Both the position numbers and the translations under genes were made by a program. A stretch of 64,000 bases of DNA from Gracilariopsis chorda (Eukaryota; Rhodophyta; Florideophyceae; Gracilariales; Gracilariaceae), in NCBI GenBank assembly GCA_003194525.1, contig NBIV01000064.1, positions 1 through 64,000 of the forward strand, written 5' to 3'. The notes beneath the pieces were generated by a model. It saw only the letters and a program-made list of their open reading frames with translations. It was not told where the DNA came from and ran no database searches. Each line of letters starts with the position of its first letter. Position 1 is the first letter of the stretch. Of the stretch, positions 50,938 through 62,759 are shown one piece after another.

Positions 50938-52368
50938 TTCAGAAACCTATACAAATCTCTGCAGGGCCAATTCTACAAACAAAACGGATTTTTGTATAGG
51001 GAAGGACGACTCTGCGTACCAAAAGGAGAAGTAATACTAAAGATTCTACAAGACTACCAAGATCAACTTATGTCAGCTCATCTAGCATTCAAGAAAAAAT
51101 ATGAAAAGATTCGGACACTGTACTACTGGAAATAGTTACGCCAAACGATTAAGGAATACGTCTATTCATGTCTGAAGTGTCAAGGAACGAAATCAGGAAC
51201 CAAGAAAACCCAGGGTCAACTACAACCACTAACTCCTCCGAGAAAGAAGTGGGCCCAAATTACAATGGAATTCATCACACCGCTTCCCAAAACGAAACAT
51301 GGGAATAGTGCATTGTACGTAGTAGTAGACCACCTATCCAAGTTTATCAGAAGTATCCCAACAACATCAGATGTCACTGCAGTCCAGACTACAGAAATAT
51401 ATTTGAAACACGTATAAAGACATCATGGCATCTCCGAAGTAATTATCTCTGACAAGGCCAAGATTTTTATGAGCGACGTTTGGAAAGAACTATTCCGTCT
51501 CGTCGGTACTAAGATAAGGGCATCAACAGCATATTACCAACAGAAAGTTGGTCAAACAGACGTACTGAACAAAAAAATTGAAGAAATGATTAGAGCATAC
51601 GTCAAACTTGAGCAATATAATTAGGATGAACACCTCATAGAGTTCGAAGTCGCTTACAACTCGTCAGAGAACTCAACCACAAAGTTTACACCCCTCTTCT
51701 TAACAAATTTAGACCACCCAAGAGTACTACTGCTCGGTACCATCATTTCAGAAAATGATGCAGCTCTGAAGTTCATAGAAACCATGAAGCAAGCAACCAT
51801 TGAAGCAAGCAACCATTGAAGCAAGCACACAGAATGAAAAACAGAACCGTTACTCCAAGTCATACACCGATTAGAATCGGTTCACCTGCACATTACGAGT
51901 GGGACAGAAAGTCATGTTGTCCACAAAAAAAGTCAATGCGGACCACATGGGAAAGAAGCCCAAGCTACGAATCCGATACTGGGGACCGTTCAGGGTAAGA
52001 GAAAAACTGGTCCAGTAACATTTCGTCTAGACTTGAGTCATACAATGAAGTCAAAATTCATGATGTATTCCACGCTATTGTTCTCAAACCTTACCGAGAA
52101 GACAAATCAATTCGTCCCGAGCCAGATCATCCCACTCCTGTAACATTGAAGGATGGGACAGAAGAATATCAAGTAGAATGTATTGTCAACCACAGAAGAC
52201 GGGCCAGACGATTTGAATTTCTTGTCAAATAGCTTGGATACCCAAGTCATGAGAATAATTGGATGAAAGAAAGAGACTTCACGAACTGTGAAACACTTCT
52301 CCAGCAGTATAATAAGACGAACGAATTCATACGAGAAGGAGCTAAGCATCCCCGTCTCAAGAAACCTT
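50938..52368 (+). pseudogene. pol: Integrase and chromodomain of element C
   Basis: Zinc module about 51,060-51,185 (HLAFKKKYEK...CLKC). Catalytic core: ITMEFITPLP (first Asp changed to Glu), IISDKAKIF (Asp kept) and GQTDVLNKK (Glu changed to Asp). Then LRIRYWGPF-like tether pieces after a frameshift, and a chromodomain at about 52,158-52,320: EYQVECIVNHRRR, FEFLVK, a stop, LGYPSHENNWMKERD. Two of three catalytic acids are swapped, so integration activity is unlikely. Confidence 0.85.
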
Positions 52369-52822
52369 GAAGATGAATCAGAGCACCAAGTTCGAAGACG
52401 CGAGAGAGTTTCACAACAATATCAAACTCGGCGAAAGATCGTTATACCACTGGATGGGTGAAAGCACTGACATTGAAGGAATCAGGCTACGTCTTTGCTG
52501 CGGAGCCTGTCATACCTCGTTCTCATTCGCCCAACACCGTGGACCCTTCTACACCGACGAGACCGACATACTGCTGCACCGACTCTTCTTCAACTATGAT
52601 GGTTGAATTCTGACGATTTTGCACGATACGTTCGAAATGCATATCGTGTACTATATGGTCGCGCGTTATGGACAACTCACGGGTGAACAAAATTTTACGG
52701 AGAAACTTGGTGAAATCCTGAACCACTTCGAGGATGAAGGTCAAGTCCCATTCACCTTGGAACCTGAAACTCAGCACGACCTGTTCCCTGCTCCCCCTAA
52801 ATCAGGGTTTGCGCCAGTCTAA
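52367..52822 (+). pseudogene. Extra ORF of element C downstream of pol (unknown)
   Basis: ATG 52,373 or the slightly upstream frame opening begins MNQSTKFEDAREFHNN, overlapping the end of pol in a different frame. It runs about 150 codons with one in-frame TGA (52,604-52,606) and ends 50 bp before the 3' LTR. Composition is protein-like: LYHWMGESTDIEGIRLRLCC, GACHTSFSF, LHDTFEMHIVYYMVARYGQL and an acidic C-terminal part. There is no envelope-like signal or membrane segment and no known domain is recognised. It lies in sense, unlike the antisense ORF of B and E. Confidence 0.5.
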
Positions 52823-52871
52823 GAATATCTTCGTCACGAGTCGGGTCGACTCTACTTTTAGGGGAGAGTGA

Positions 52872-53526
52872 TGTTAGAATTAGTTATTATTCACCTTTCT
52901 TTGAATAGCGTTGGCTCTAGCATCAGTTGTAATGTGCACAAACCAGCTAGTTTTATTCTAGTCGATCTCCTGAAGAGATCAGTTACCCATTCGTCATGTC
53001 AAACTGGCCTCAAAGCCGAGTTGACATCTTCGAGGCACCCTGTCAATATGACATGACAACATTTTCATGACACAGATGTCTTGGTTGACCACGTGGACAT
53101 ATTGGCTCTAAAGTACACGTTGCATACTATTCATAACGTTGACAGACAGTTCACACGGTACAGCAGGGATCTAACGGTCATGGAAGAATCCCAAGGGAGT
53201 CGTGCCAAGTCATCACTGGCAGCCTGGGTCCATGCAACATCATCGAAGACCACGTCTGATGACAAGTGATAAGCATTGATGAAATTTTTCAAGTCTCCAA
53301 ACGACTACATCTAGCACTGAACCCCGGTAAACCAGTCGCGTACGGAGACCAGCGCGAACACCAAGCATCATACCGTTTAACTCGAACGAATTCTCATCGA
53401 CTAGTGGCACTAATAGAACTAGACTAGAAACTCTATATTAACTCCGATGGACGTTCCAAACTTCTAACTCGGATCATCACCATCGACTTCCAACCAATTC
53501 AACCACTGCACCTCGGGTTGCTAACA
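52872..53526 (+). repeat. 3' LTR of element C
   Basis: 655 bp partner of 45,950-46,602, followed by GGGAG (imperfect target duplication). Confidence 0.94.
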
Positions 53527-54430
53527 GGGAGCCCCCAAACGAAGGCTCTTTTAGGCCTATTACTCCGAAAGAGTTGATTAGCTAACAACAATGCTGTGGA
53601 GCAATATGGCTACCCGGGAGATCCTCCCAAGTTTTTTGCGGCCTTGCTCTCTTACGATGTAGGCTCGGTGACAAGGCCCTCCATACCACATGGTGTTCGG
53701 GTGAAAAACCTAGGTGACTTCCGGCTATACTGACGGAGGTGTTACCGAGATATGATTACCAGTGGTTCGAATTAATGCAAAGGTCTGTTTACGCGGTGCT
53801 CAGGCACACGGAGAATCCATAGGGGAAAGGAGAAAAGAGAGAAAGGAACCAAGGAAAAAGTTACAACCCGGCTGGTCGTGCGCAAAGCAGAAAAAGACCC
53901 AACGGTGAGGGTTTTGCTTACTCAGCCATCAATGAAAAACTCAACACTGAGTCGAAAGACTATCTGTTCCCACAATAAGAAATTAACAAAACGTTAATAA
54001 CAGTTGATAATGTGCGAACCCACAGGGTAAGGCAGATCAGTGGTTCTGGTTGATAATGTGTGGGTGATTATAACGAAACCGAACGTGGTGAAACCCCAGC
54101 AGGACTTGGTCACTTTGCACAGGCGATAAACTCAGAGCCAAGTCCCAGCTTGTCTTTATTTTAGGGTGAAACGGCAAGGTTGCTCTCCCTTAAGTACTAT
54201 TGGGTCACAATAAACTAAGAATACTACTACTGTAGTGTGGCACACTTGTGGTCCACACTTTGGTGTCACTGAGCGGCACGTTCTGCAACGGCGCAACACG
54301 ATACGTGAATTATGCCAGCCGTGAATAATGTTCGTACACTTACCATGCGTCCATCTATTCCAGATATCACAAAAATCACCCACGAAGGGTCCAAAAACAC
54401 CAAATAAAATTCGTATCGAACTTCATCCAA
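53527..54430 (-). mobile_element. Solo LTR F, related to the LTR of element B
   Basis: Diverged but collinear with the B LTR in plus-strand reading. Matches include the TA..AC.CCGAAAGA block near the start, GCGATAAACTCAGAGCCAAG versus GCGGTAACAACTAGAGCCAA, AAGTACTA, and the TACT...TGTGG block. Its first few bases probably lie left of element C (about 45,942-45,949), so C inserted close to the F terminus. It separates the RNase H-linker of E from the integrase of E. No target duplication for F could be fixed because E is so decayed. Confidence 0.6.
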
Positions 54431-54449
54431 AAGTTTCAAGGGTCGACTG

Positions 54450-55900
54450 ATGCCTGAGTTGAACTGATGCCACGTCTGTACCGAATAATTCATAATCCAC
54501 CTTGCCTAGACGGTATGCGCATTGGCATTGGTCTACAAATGTGACCCGCTATGTACGCAAATTCTCGCCACAATGTAGGATATGACTTACCGTCTTCGAT
54601 AAATGAACAGGGATAACTTTTCAGGCTGGTAACTTCTTCCTAACCGATTGTGGTATCCCACTTCTTACAGAGACATGTTCTCGAACGTTCTCACTATGTG
54701 AAACTGGGAGCACACCCAGGGGGGTTGGAAGCTATATCTGACTCTCCGCAGATGTTTGTATTAGCCCGTCATGTCGCTGGGCTGTTATTCAGCTTGCCGT
54801 TCTTTTACGGAATGCGCTAAGAACAATGGGAACCTACCGAAATAATATAAGTATATAACGCTGTTCTAAGCTCGCGCACCGCTGAAATTAGTGGCCATCA
54901 ATATACTCCGCGAGATGATTCGGACAACCTGAGGAAACCGATATATCCTGGTAATAACCAATTGGTTTCCTAAACTCGTACGGACGGTGATGCTTCAAAT
55001 TGTTACCGCCGCAGTGGTGGCACCAGCCTTTTCCACGCACTGAGTGTTCGTTTACGGTCCACCCGTCGATTTACTATCCGAAAATGGTCCCTAGTTTACG
55101 TCAAAGTTCTTCCAGGAAGTGTGCTGTATTTTAGATATTCGAATTATGTTCGTCACTAAATATCACCCGCAGGGTTGTTGACAACTGAAGCGATCCAATT
55201 CTACGCTACTAAACGCATTAGGAGTCTCTGTTGCACATCACCCCAAGTATTGGGAGAAGTATACCGATGCAGTTACGTATGCCTACAATACCCAGGTGCA
55301 TGGGCTTACGACACTCTCACCTTTTGATTTGATTCTGTCGTGAATCCCACCCCTGGTGGCAAGTGAGGCTCAACCGATATCAAAAGCGTACCTTTTAACG
55401 TGATTAAACAAGAACAGCCGGAGGGAATGGTTAAAGAGCATAGTATCGGTTGCGCAGAAAGCTGTGGGCAAAGCTCAACTCGCATACAAGTGTAATTTCG
55501 ACGGCAAGCTCTGCCAACCTCTACCGCAGGTTAACCCAAATTACTTCGCTTTCCGTCGTCAGGAGTACTATAATCCTAAAAAGTAAAAGCGTTGTATGCT
55601 TTCTATAATAGTGGATGGACCCTTTTGCGTGGTTTCTAATGCCAACGACATAGTTGTCTTGGACATTCAATACAATCACAACCGGGTTTCAAGCAAACGT
55701 GTTACTCTATCGTCTCCCTCTCATCCAACGTTTGGCACCGGAAATACCTGTGACGGTAGCCTGGAATCAGAAGACCCACTCGCGTTTCATTTTCCATCGC
55801 GCCAGGCGATTCTACAGCATCCGGATTTTGGTTTATCGGATTTGCCGTAGAAAACGGATCTCATTCTTTAAGGCAAGTCCCCGGATACCCTGGTGCGTAC
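54450..55900 (+). pseudogene. Integrase and tether of element E
   Basis: Recovered in pieces that align with B: CDPLCTQILATM, PIVVSHFLQ, SHYVKLGAHPGG (zinc module start), KLVRTVMLQIVTA, VFVYGPPVDLLSENG (the catalytic SDN of B has become SEN), FTSKFFQEVCCILD, TLLNALGVSVAHHPKYWE, VTYAYNTQVHG and the tether AYKCNFDGKL...QEYYNPKK. Frameshifts and stops between them show long decay. It resumes right after solo LTR F. Confidence 0.8.
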
Positions 55901-57862
55901 CTCTCAAGTTAACCTCCCACCCAACCTAATCACCCCCATGTTTTAGCCTAAAGAGGGTAGGGGAGTTGCAATGGCTGTCGATTTACCGGCGTCCCCAGGA
56001 AAGATTCTTCTTGAACAACAAAATGCTTATAAAAAAGTGCAAGATTTGGAACTGGAACACCGCACGAAACATGAGAGCCCCGCTACGGAAAGCTGTCGAA
56101 GGGCGAACACAGCTGTACCAGTGCCTGCCTTTGTCGCTAGCCGGCTGGAAACAGGGCTTCGCAATAGCAGTACCACGCAAAGGGTTGCTTCTCGGAATAA
56201 TGGCGAGCCACGCCCGCTGTCAAGCGACCCTGAATTGGGTTACCTGGATGAGGACGACGAACTTGATTGGCTGTGCACCACAAATTGATGAGTGTAGTCC
56301 TTGATTGGTGGGAAGAGCGACACTTTCGTGGAATTCTTGAAGATGTAGAACGATGAGACATCCACCACGGCGTGCGGGATGTTGACGCCTACGTGCCTCA
56401 CACAACGCAGAGCCGGTATATGCATGTGGAAGTAACACGCTTACAGCGTCGCGTAGTACTAAGATTCACAAATAACGAAAATCGTACCCATGTACAAGAC
56501 AATCCATTGCACCTACAGGGAAGGGTTTTCTTGAAGTGGTACGGAAACTGTGTGTACATCTGGCGGCGACAGTCATCTAGTCAGGATACAGTTAGCAAGA
56601 AACGTATCCAGTCGACCCCCCTCTAAGCGCAAGGAGTGCGGCACACGAGCATCTTCGTCACAATGTGGTCTTGACTCTGTCAGGAACTACCCGAATCTCA
56701 AATGCTACCACTCGTCAGTTACTTACTCTTGGAGGCTCACGTGAGAACGTATTACTCAGGACGAGAGTGCGCGAGTCCTATCTTTTCATACCCTCAATGA
56801 TACAATACTACTCTTATAACGGAAGTTTTTGTTCGGCCGATTCGACAGACGCGCGGAAAGTAAATTTAAGGTCCCTGGCGACCCAGGGGCGGAATACCCT
56901 CGCTGAAGGTTGCAAAAGAGTCTCTGGCTACCCCGTGAGGGTCCTCTAGTACGGAAAGCCGTCATGGGAGACGATAAATCGGACACTAATTCCGGAGAAC
57001 TCGTAATCGATCACATCGTGCGTCACTAATATGTACCACAAGCGGTGGTTTATTTCCAAACCCGTTGATATGGACACACTCCGCAAGGGGACACGATATA
57101 ACCCATCGGGCACCTGCCTAGTTTAGAGGTCTTTTGATACCACCGAAAGAATTGGACAACCACACAAGTAACGTTGGATAACGTCCAAGGTAGGGTGGAC
57201 CCATACCCGTTCCGCGAAGGGTAATACGTGACCGCAAAGCGGAGACGCTAGAAGAAAAGAAGAAGAAGAAGAAGCTCATGGATGGAACAAGAAGTTGATG
57301 AAATGTACTACTTAGGAGATTACCAGATTAACTTTTATACCAGATTAACGGTTTAAAGAAGAGCATTCATGATGATGAAGAACACTATGACATGGAGAAT
57401 GCAGAAGAACCATGAAGAAAGAAGTACGAAGAACCACAAGTTTGCTTTACTCCAGAGGCTATCGCATGATCTGTCACTGAAAAATGATGGTCAGAATGCT
57501 GAGTACAAGTTATTCCAAAAAAGAGCTTGCAACAGAATGGCTGGTTGACTGAAATTACTTCGCCGTGGCTGGGGCCAGGAGTTGTCCAACATCTATCATG
57601 TCCAGAGGTACCGGGATTTCAACTTTTTGGAATTTGTAACGGAACGCGATGACGTGAGCGTCACAAACGAAGGCGGTACGTTTCTTAGAGGTTACAGTTC
57701 ACTCAACTTAGTTACTAAGCCCTACCCCATGGTAGTGCCCGATTGGATGGACGCCCGAGCGTTGCTCAGGTCAACCGAATCCATTATCGGTCCATGGTAA
57801 ACGTTTTCACTCTAGTTGGCCTCATCACCCATTATCGGATAATCGAAGTCCATCAATGGCTC
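55901..57862. other. Decayed linker region of element E
   Basis: Position equivalent to the linker-chromodomain of B. A short frame at 55,971-56,288 is linker-like. A possible chromodomain scar (LQGRVFLKWYGN...YIW) at about 56,515-56,565 is weak. Small hairpins are common (for example CCCCGTGAGGG near 56,932), and a GAA run lies at about 57,250-57,273. A 72-codon plus frame at 57,582-57,800 is unrecognised. Confidence 0.4.
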
Positions 57863-59358
57863 TTAATAGTCACAAAACATGAATCCTGTCGGATGAGTGG
57901 CTGAAATGGTCCGCGAAAAAACTGCTTTGGTCGAATGCGTCAGCACGGGACACTGTAGCACACCCACCTGCGGGTCGTAATAAGCGAAGTCCCTAGCAGC
58001 TGGATGCAGGCGTATTTGAGACTTGTCATAAGATTTTCTTGGACCTTGAAGACGGTGTTCCCACAAAGTGGTATCCCAGTTGACCTCGTCAATCACATCC
58101 AAGATGCATAAGACCTCATCCATAATGTCTTGGCATCCCCATGAGATTACCAGGTCGAGCTGTTTGATTATATTCCGAACTTGGACGGTATGAACCGGAG
58201 ACGGTAGTTTTCATACGCTTCCATGAGAAGGAAGACCGGTGCGCAGGCAGCTCACTCTGCGGCATTGAGTGGCCAGAAACCAAATTTTGGATCATCAATG
58301 AGGAAGGAACTTATATAAGTCTGACAGGGAGGCAATTCCAGGAAAAACCCCTTGGGTATCTCAATCTGAAGCAGCCAGGGTGGTAAAGCTGCGATTAGAC
58401 CCTTGAAAGGTTGCAGGAGATAATTTTCGGTTCCGAAATAAGTGTACGGAATAAGATACCCGTGTCGGGAACCCGTCTTGCGCTCAAACCGAATCCTTTC
58501 GGAGAACGCCGCTTGCCTATCGGAACCTCAGAAGAGCCTATACTCTGCAGGGATGATTTGTCTCGCTCAACAAAGCATATTGGGATCAATGGTTACCTGC
58601 ATCAGGGTTTCAAAGTGAGCCATGTCCAATTGGGCCAAATTGACCTCATAGGATACTACACCATAGGTCCGATACTTCGAGAGGTCAAAATCGCATTTGC
58701 TGGGAATCATGTGCTGACTCGGAGTGCACATGAGCTGTTTATTGGCGAGTCACTTCATTTCTTCTCGGGCTCTATCCACGTTCTCTCCACGGCGCGGATC
58801 TATGTTTAGGAGGTTAGGATCCTACGCAATGCGTCTTCTCCAATCACCGGAAGTGATCGAATCCCGTAGAGGCCCACCGAAGAGAACGCCGTCGTGTGCA
58901 TATAATTGGTCCAGTGGTAGGTTGAAAACCTCAGGCGGGTGAAACCAAGGCGTTTGCGCATAAATCGACGGATTTTGTAACGGATCCTCTGCTTTCAAGG
59001 TTACCCTGTGGACAACCCATAGTCGGTTGATGACAACCAGAGTCCCCAGAGCGAATTACAACGCGCGAAAGGGTACTACAACGGTTACAAGAGCGCAATC
59101 TTGAGACAATGGTGCCATAGGGAACCGGCTCATTCCAGAAGACGAAGGAGCAATCCTCCCAGACTGCGAATCACACGCTCCGGGATTGTGCTGGTTGTGA
59201 TTGTTGAAGTTAAGTGGTGGAGACGAAGTATCGGGTTCGATATTGTAGGTGCTCATCAGTCGCCTTATGCTTCGAACTAGATGAAGGTCGGTATCACTGA
59301 AGAAGAACTGGATTTTGTTTACCATTTTTTGCCTGCCAGTCATTCGCTCTCCGTGCAA
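57863..59358 (-). pseudogene. Antisense accessory protein of element E (homolog of B ORF)
   Basis: Minus-strand remnants align in order with the plus-strand ORF of B. They are: an Asn-rich N-terminal part (NFNNHNQHNPG, about 59,200), WFHPPEVFN and DSITSGDWRRRIA (about 58,945-58,825), FDLSKYRTYGVVSYEVNLAQ (about 58,690-58,635), IRFERKTGSRHGYLIPY (about 58,497-58,449), ELPPCQTYISSFLIDDPKFGFW (two adjoining pieces, about 58,340-58,279), MEAYENYRLRFIP (about 58,230-58,190) and DIMDEVLCILDVIDEVNW (about 58,123-58,070). Shared residues differ from B mostly at third codon positions. Frameshifts and stops are present. Confidence 0.75.
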
Positions 59359-59370
59359 TGTTTCTTGGCC

Positions 59371-61948
59371 TAAGAAGCGGGGTGTCTAGAGCAATGAGAA
59401 TACCCATATCTGCTAGGCTAGGTGGATCATTCATGATTCGTTACCGACGTGGCATCGGTTAAACTCAAGTATGAGCGAACCCGCGGGACGTTTGGGTGAA
59501 ATTCGATATGAATTTATTTTGTATTTTTAGAACCGTTATGGGTGCTTTATATGATATCTAGAATAGTTGGACGCATGGTAAGCCTACGAGCAATATTCAA
59601 TGCTGGCATGATTCACAAGTGTCATGTAGCACCGTGGCCGGCCGTGCGCTGAGTGACACAAAAGAAAAGGCTACAGGTGCTGCACAGCACTGTAATTGTA
59701 TTCTTACTTTTACCATGACCCAATAGTACATAAGGAAGGACGGCGCTGCCGTTTCACTCTGAAGTAAAGGGAAGCTGTAACTAGGCTATGAGGTTATCGC
59801 CTGCACGAAGTGACAAACTCCTCTCGGGGTCTCATTGCGTTCAGTTTCGTTATAGTCACCTACAAAGTCTCAACCAGAACCTCTGGTCTGTCTAACGTTG
59901 GGTTCCCCAATTTCAACTATTATTATCGTTTTGATTACCTTTTTACTGTTGGAACAGAAAGGTCGTTCGAACGTAGTCTTGCGTTTTGTCGTGGTCACTG
60001 AATAAGAAACACTATCACCGTGGGGTTTCTTTCAGCTTTGCTCACGACCCATTGTTGTTCATCTTTTTTCCTTGGTTTCTTTCCCTCTTTTCACCTTTTC
60101 ACATTGGCTTCTTCGTGAGCCAAAACAACGCTTACAAGAACCTCCGCAATAACCCGACTCGCTGTTAATCCGATTCCCGGTAAAATCTCGGTCATTATAG
60201 TGGGAATGCAACTGCGTTTTACACCAAAACACCGTATAGTATGGATGGCACTGTTGCTGAGCTCAGCTCGTAATATAGAAAGGCTTTGAACACCTTGAGA
60301 GTATTTCCAATCCATGGGTTTTACTCCATAACAAAAGGAATCAAGACAATGAAGCTCAGAGGCGAATCAGGCTGTTTATGCAAGCCCAAAAGTTGAAAAC
60401 GGCTTTCGTTCATGAATGAAGGTATCCGTAGAAACTACACCCTCTTCAATTCCACGCAGCTGTTCTTGCAATAGAGTTGACTACGACATTAGACCTAACC
60501 TTTTTCCGCATGCTGATAATTTCCAACTTATTGGTGACAATATGATCCTTTCAGAAAGGTCGTTGTTCATCATGTTTTTTGTTTCTGTAATGCCATGGAT
60601 ACCCAGCTCTTTTCGTAGCACATGAGTTGAATGTTCCCCTCCCGCAAATACCTTCCATATGTAACCCTGGTCATGGAACTTTCCGTACCAGTCTCAACTT
60701 AGGACAGTAGTAAAAAAGCCTAGCCAAGATGTTTCTTGGTGATGCTGTTGGACGACGAGTACCTTTCGTCCGACCCGCAGTCACAAGCAGATCTTAAAGA
60801 CAGTACCACCACGGCTTCATCGATCTTCTGTTAAGCAGAGAAAAGAGTCACTAAAAGTCCATTCAGGAGCAAAAAAGCAAAATTGGAAGGAAATATAAGC
60901 CTGCAAATCGGCTACAAAACCAACTAAGTACCCAAACACGATGATTTTCAAGCTTTTTGATCTTTATCTCCTTAAAACGCAACTGGTGGTTGCAGAAATG
61001 GGAGATGCAAAAATGTAGACGTGCAAATGACTACTAGAGGTTTCTAAATCGTTTTATTGAAAATATTAGACTTGACGATATAGCACTTCGGTACGATCGG
61101 CAATAGCCGGATACAACGCCAATCAATCGTGCCTAGACTTTCAAACGGAGCAGAAAAGCAATAAAAAGTATCTCTTTCTACGAGCGGCTTGTCTAACAAG
61201 GGTAACGAGAAGCGCTAGAGCCTGTGTACCAACGGTATTGAGCCTCACGTAGGAAGGAAAAGGAAAAGGGATAACAAGCCGAAACGTGGGCTTTAAGACA
61301 ATAACATACGGTAAGAGTTTGCAAAGAAGAAAATTCAAAGTGAGAAACAGAAATAACAACAATAATTAACATTGTTAGTGCGGGCTTGCGTTTTAAGTTA
61401 ATCAAGAAGGGTCAATAGCCGTATGCCACACGAAAGCTCTAAACAATTTGGTTGTGATCGCGTGTGGGCGAGCTTAAGTAGAGCCAAAGCCGGTTTCCTT
61501 TACTTCCCGACGGCGGCCGTGAGGGCGTTGCTTAAGTGGAATCACTACTAGACATTAGTCTAGGAAACTAACTAAATAACTAAACAACTATTCCGGCACA
61601 CACGCCCGGTCAAGCTCTACATATGTTTGACATTCCGGCTCAGGAGATCATCTGCATAAACGGTTGCTCACTTGACACGTATTTTAGAATGTCTAGCTTC
61701 CCAACGGAGCCAACGATCATACGTATATGACTTCCCATTTCGGTAACCTGCATTATTCGGGCTATCCCTCACGTTGCATCCAGGACCTCTGACTCATGCA
61801 TTTGAGTCACATCCGATCGTTCGGTACTACCTCCATATAAGCCGAGTCCTTCCCTCACGCTTGACGGTCCATTGCACTACAGAGTAACATAGAAAACGAC
61901 CCCAATTTATTACGCACGAGCTAACAAGACATTTCTGTCCTACATGAA
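59371..61948. other. Unassigned interval
   Basis: No LTR of E, no protein family and no RNA gene recognised over 2.6 kb. At 61,547-61,562 there is a CTAGAC/GTCTAG hairpin with an ATTA loop. Short frames (for example 59,810-60,001 and 61,141-61,362) have no motif. Confidence 0.35.
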
Positions 61949-62575
61949 GTGTTTACCAGAAGCTTCGAACGATATGGTTCGAAAAAGAATTGGCAAAGTA
62001 TATCGAGAAAGAATTTTGAACAAAATGACGCCCTTGGGCACCGGCTGGAAATGTCTTACTTTCTAGCCTTTCCTTGGTTCAGTTGCCCATGTTTGAGAAA
62101 CAGTTTATGTCTATCTCTGCGAACTGTTTCTGGCTTGCAGAAGCTCGTCCGGCCCCAGCACGTGCTCTTTCTCACACAGAAGCTCATGTTACACTTTGTG
62201 GAGTTCTTTCGGAGTAAAGGATTTTTTATTGCGACAGTTGCTGTCTGTTTACAGTGGTGTACATATATGAGAGCATCAGCATTATTGGCTCTACGTTGTA
62301 AGTACATCGCATTTCCGGATGGGTTTAGAGTGGAACATGTTGAGAAGCCGATCGCCACAAACACCATCAAAAGTTCTAAGATAGGGCCGAAACAGTTTAC
62401 TCCCATTCGTAACCGAGACGTGATATCGTTGCGTCGAACTTCTCTTGAGCGAAAAAGTCTCCAATCCTCTCAACGGGGTTTCGATTTATCCTACCAGAAA
62501 GACATTGCTTTGGCCAATGTTGGTCAGGACAGGAAAGCTGGAGCGGGCAGTCGCACTACGGAGGCGTGCGAGTGA
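61949..62575 (+). pseudogene. Tyrosine-recombinase-like fragment
   Basis: 208-codon frame whose middle resembles the catalytic domain of tyrosine recombinases: a helix pair (FLTQKLMLHFVEFF), then ATVAVCLQWCTYMRASALLA followed by LRCKYI (the box with the first catalytic Arg and -ALLALR-), then a beta region and a Lys-containing strand (NTIKSSKIGPKQFTPIRN). The His-x-x-Arg and Tyr boxes are not clear, and the frame ends early. In algae such domains come mainly from DIRS-like or Crypton elements. No RT or flanking repeats of a DIRS element are seen, so assignment to a family is open. Confidence 0.45.
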
Positions 62576-62628
62576 ACGCGAGGCGAGGGAACAGGCACAA
62601 GACCTCAGAAGTTCGTCTGGGGATGCAT

Positions 62629-62658
62629 CCGGTTTCGGTTTCTTCATACCGAAACCGG
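62629..62658. repeat. 11 bp perfect-stem hairpin
   Basis: CCGGTTTCGGT / ACCGAAACCGG with the 8-nt loop TTCTTCAT. A TCTGCC/GGCAGA hairpin (about 62,667-62,685) and an ACGGGT/ACCCGT pair (about 62,733-62,756) follow closely. It lies just after the recombinase-like frame. Confidence 0.8.
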
Positions 62659-62759
62659 GTATTTATTCTGCCTCCTTCGGGCAGATCTCAAACAGGAAAC
62701 TACCTCGTTTGAATTGACGTCACCCACGGTCTACGGGTAACAGCTCTCAAACCCGTGGT

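Larger units (their letters stand above)
45950..53526 (+). mobile_element. Chromodomain Ty3/Gypsy retrotransposon C
   Basis: 7.6 kb with LTRs 45,950-46,602 (653 bp) and 52,872-53,526 (655 bp), ends TGTTAG/CTAACA and near-perfect target duplication GGGTG (45,945-45,949) / GGGAG (53,527-53,531). A primer site TGGTAGCATC (46,604-46,613) is one base after the 5' LTR; a purine tract (about 52,859-52,871) precedes the 3' LTR. Plus-strand order is gag, protease, RT, RNase H, integrase, chromodomain, then an extra ORF. Stops and shifts are frequent. LTRs differ by roughly 5% by eye. Confidence 0.94.
44250..59370 (+). mobile_element. Old B-family Gypsy element E, interrupted by F and C
   Basis: A 5'-truncated, heavily mutated relative of element B on the plus strand. 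RT/RNase H lies at 44,330-45,949, integrase to tether at about 54,450-55,900, and an antisense protein remnant on the minus strand at 57,863-59,358, in the same relative order as in B. The gap 45,950-54,440 is filled by element C and solo LTR F. Neither an LTR of E nor a target duplication was found, so its outer limits are approximate. Residual small hairpins (for example around 56,870-57,240) resemble those in B. Confidence 0.8.

Noticed and set aside
52367..52822. Envelope gene in element C
   Set aside because: No signal peptide, membrane anchor or cleavage site is visible; the ORF is too short. Listed instead as an unknown ORF.
59371..60000. 3' LTR of element E
   Set aside because: Expected just after the antisense ORF, but no convincing similarity to the reverse-complemented B LTR was found; it may be deleted or too diverged.
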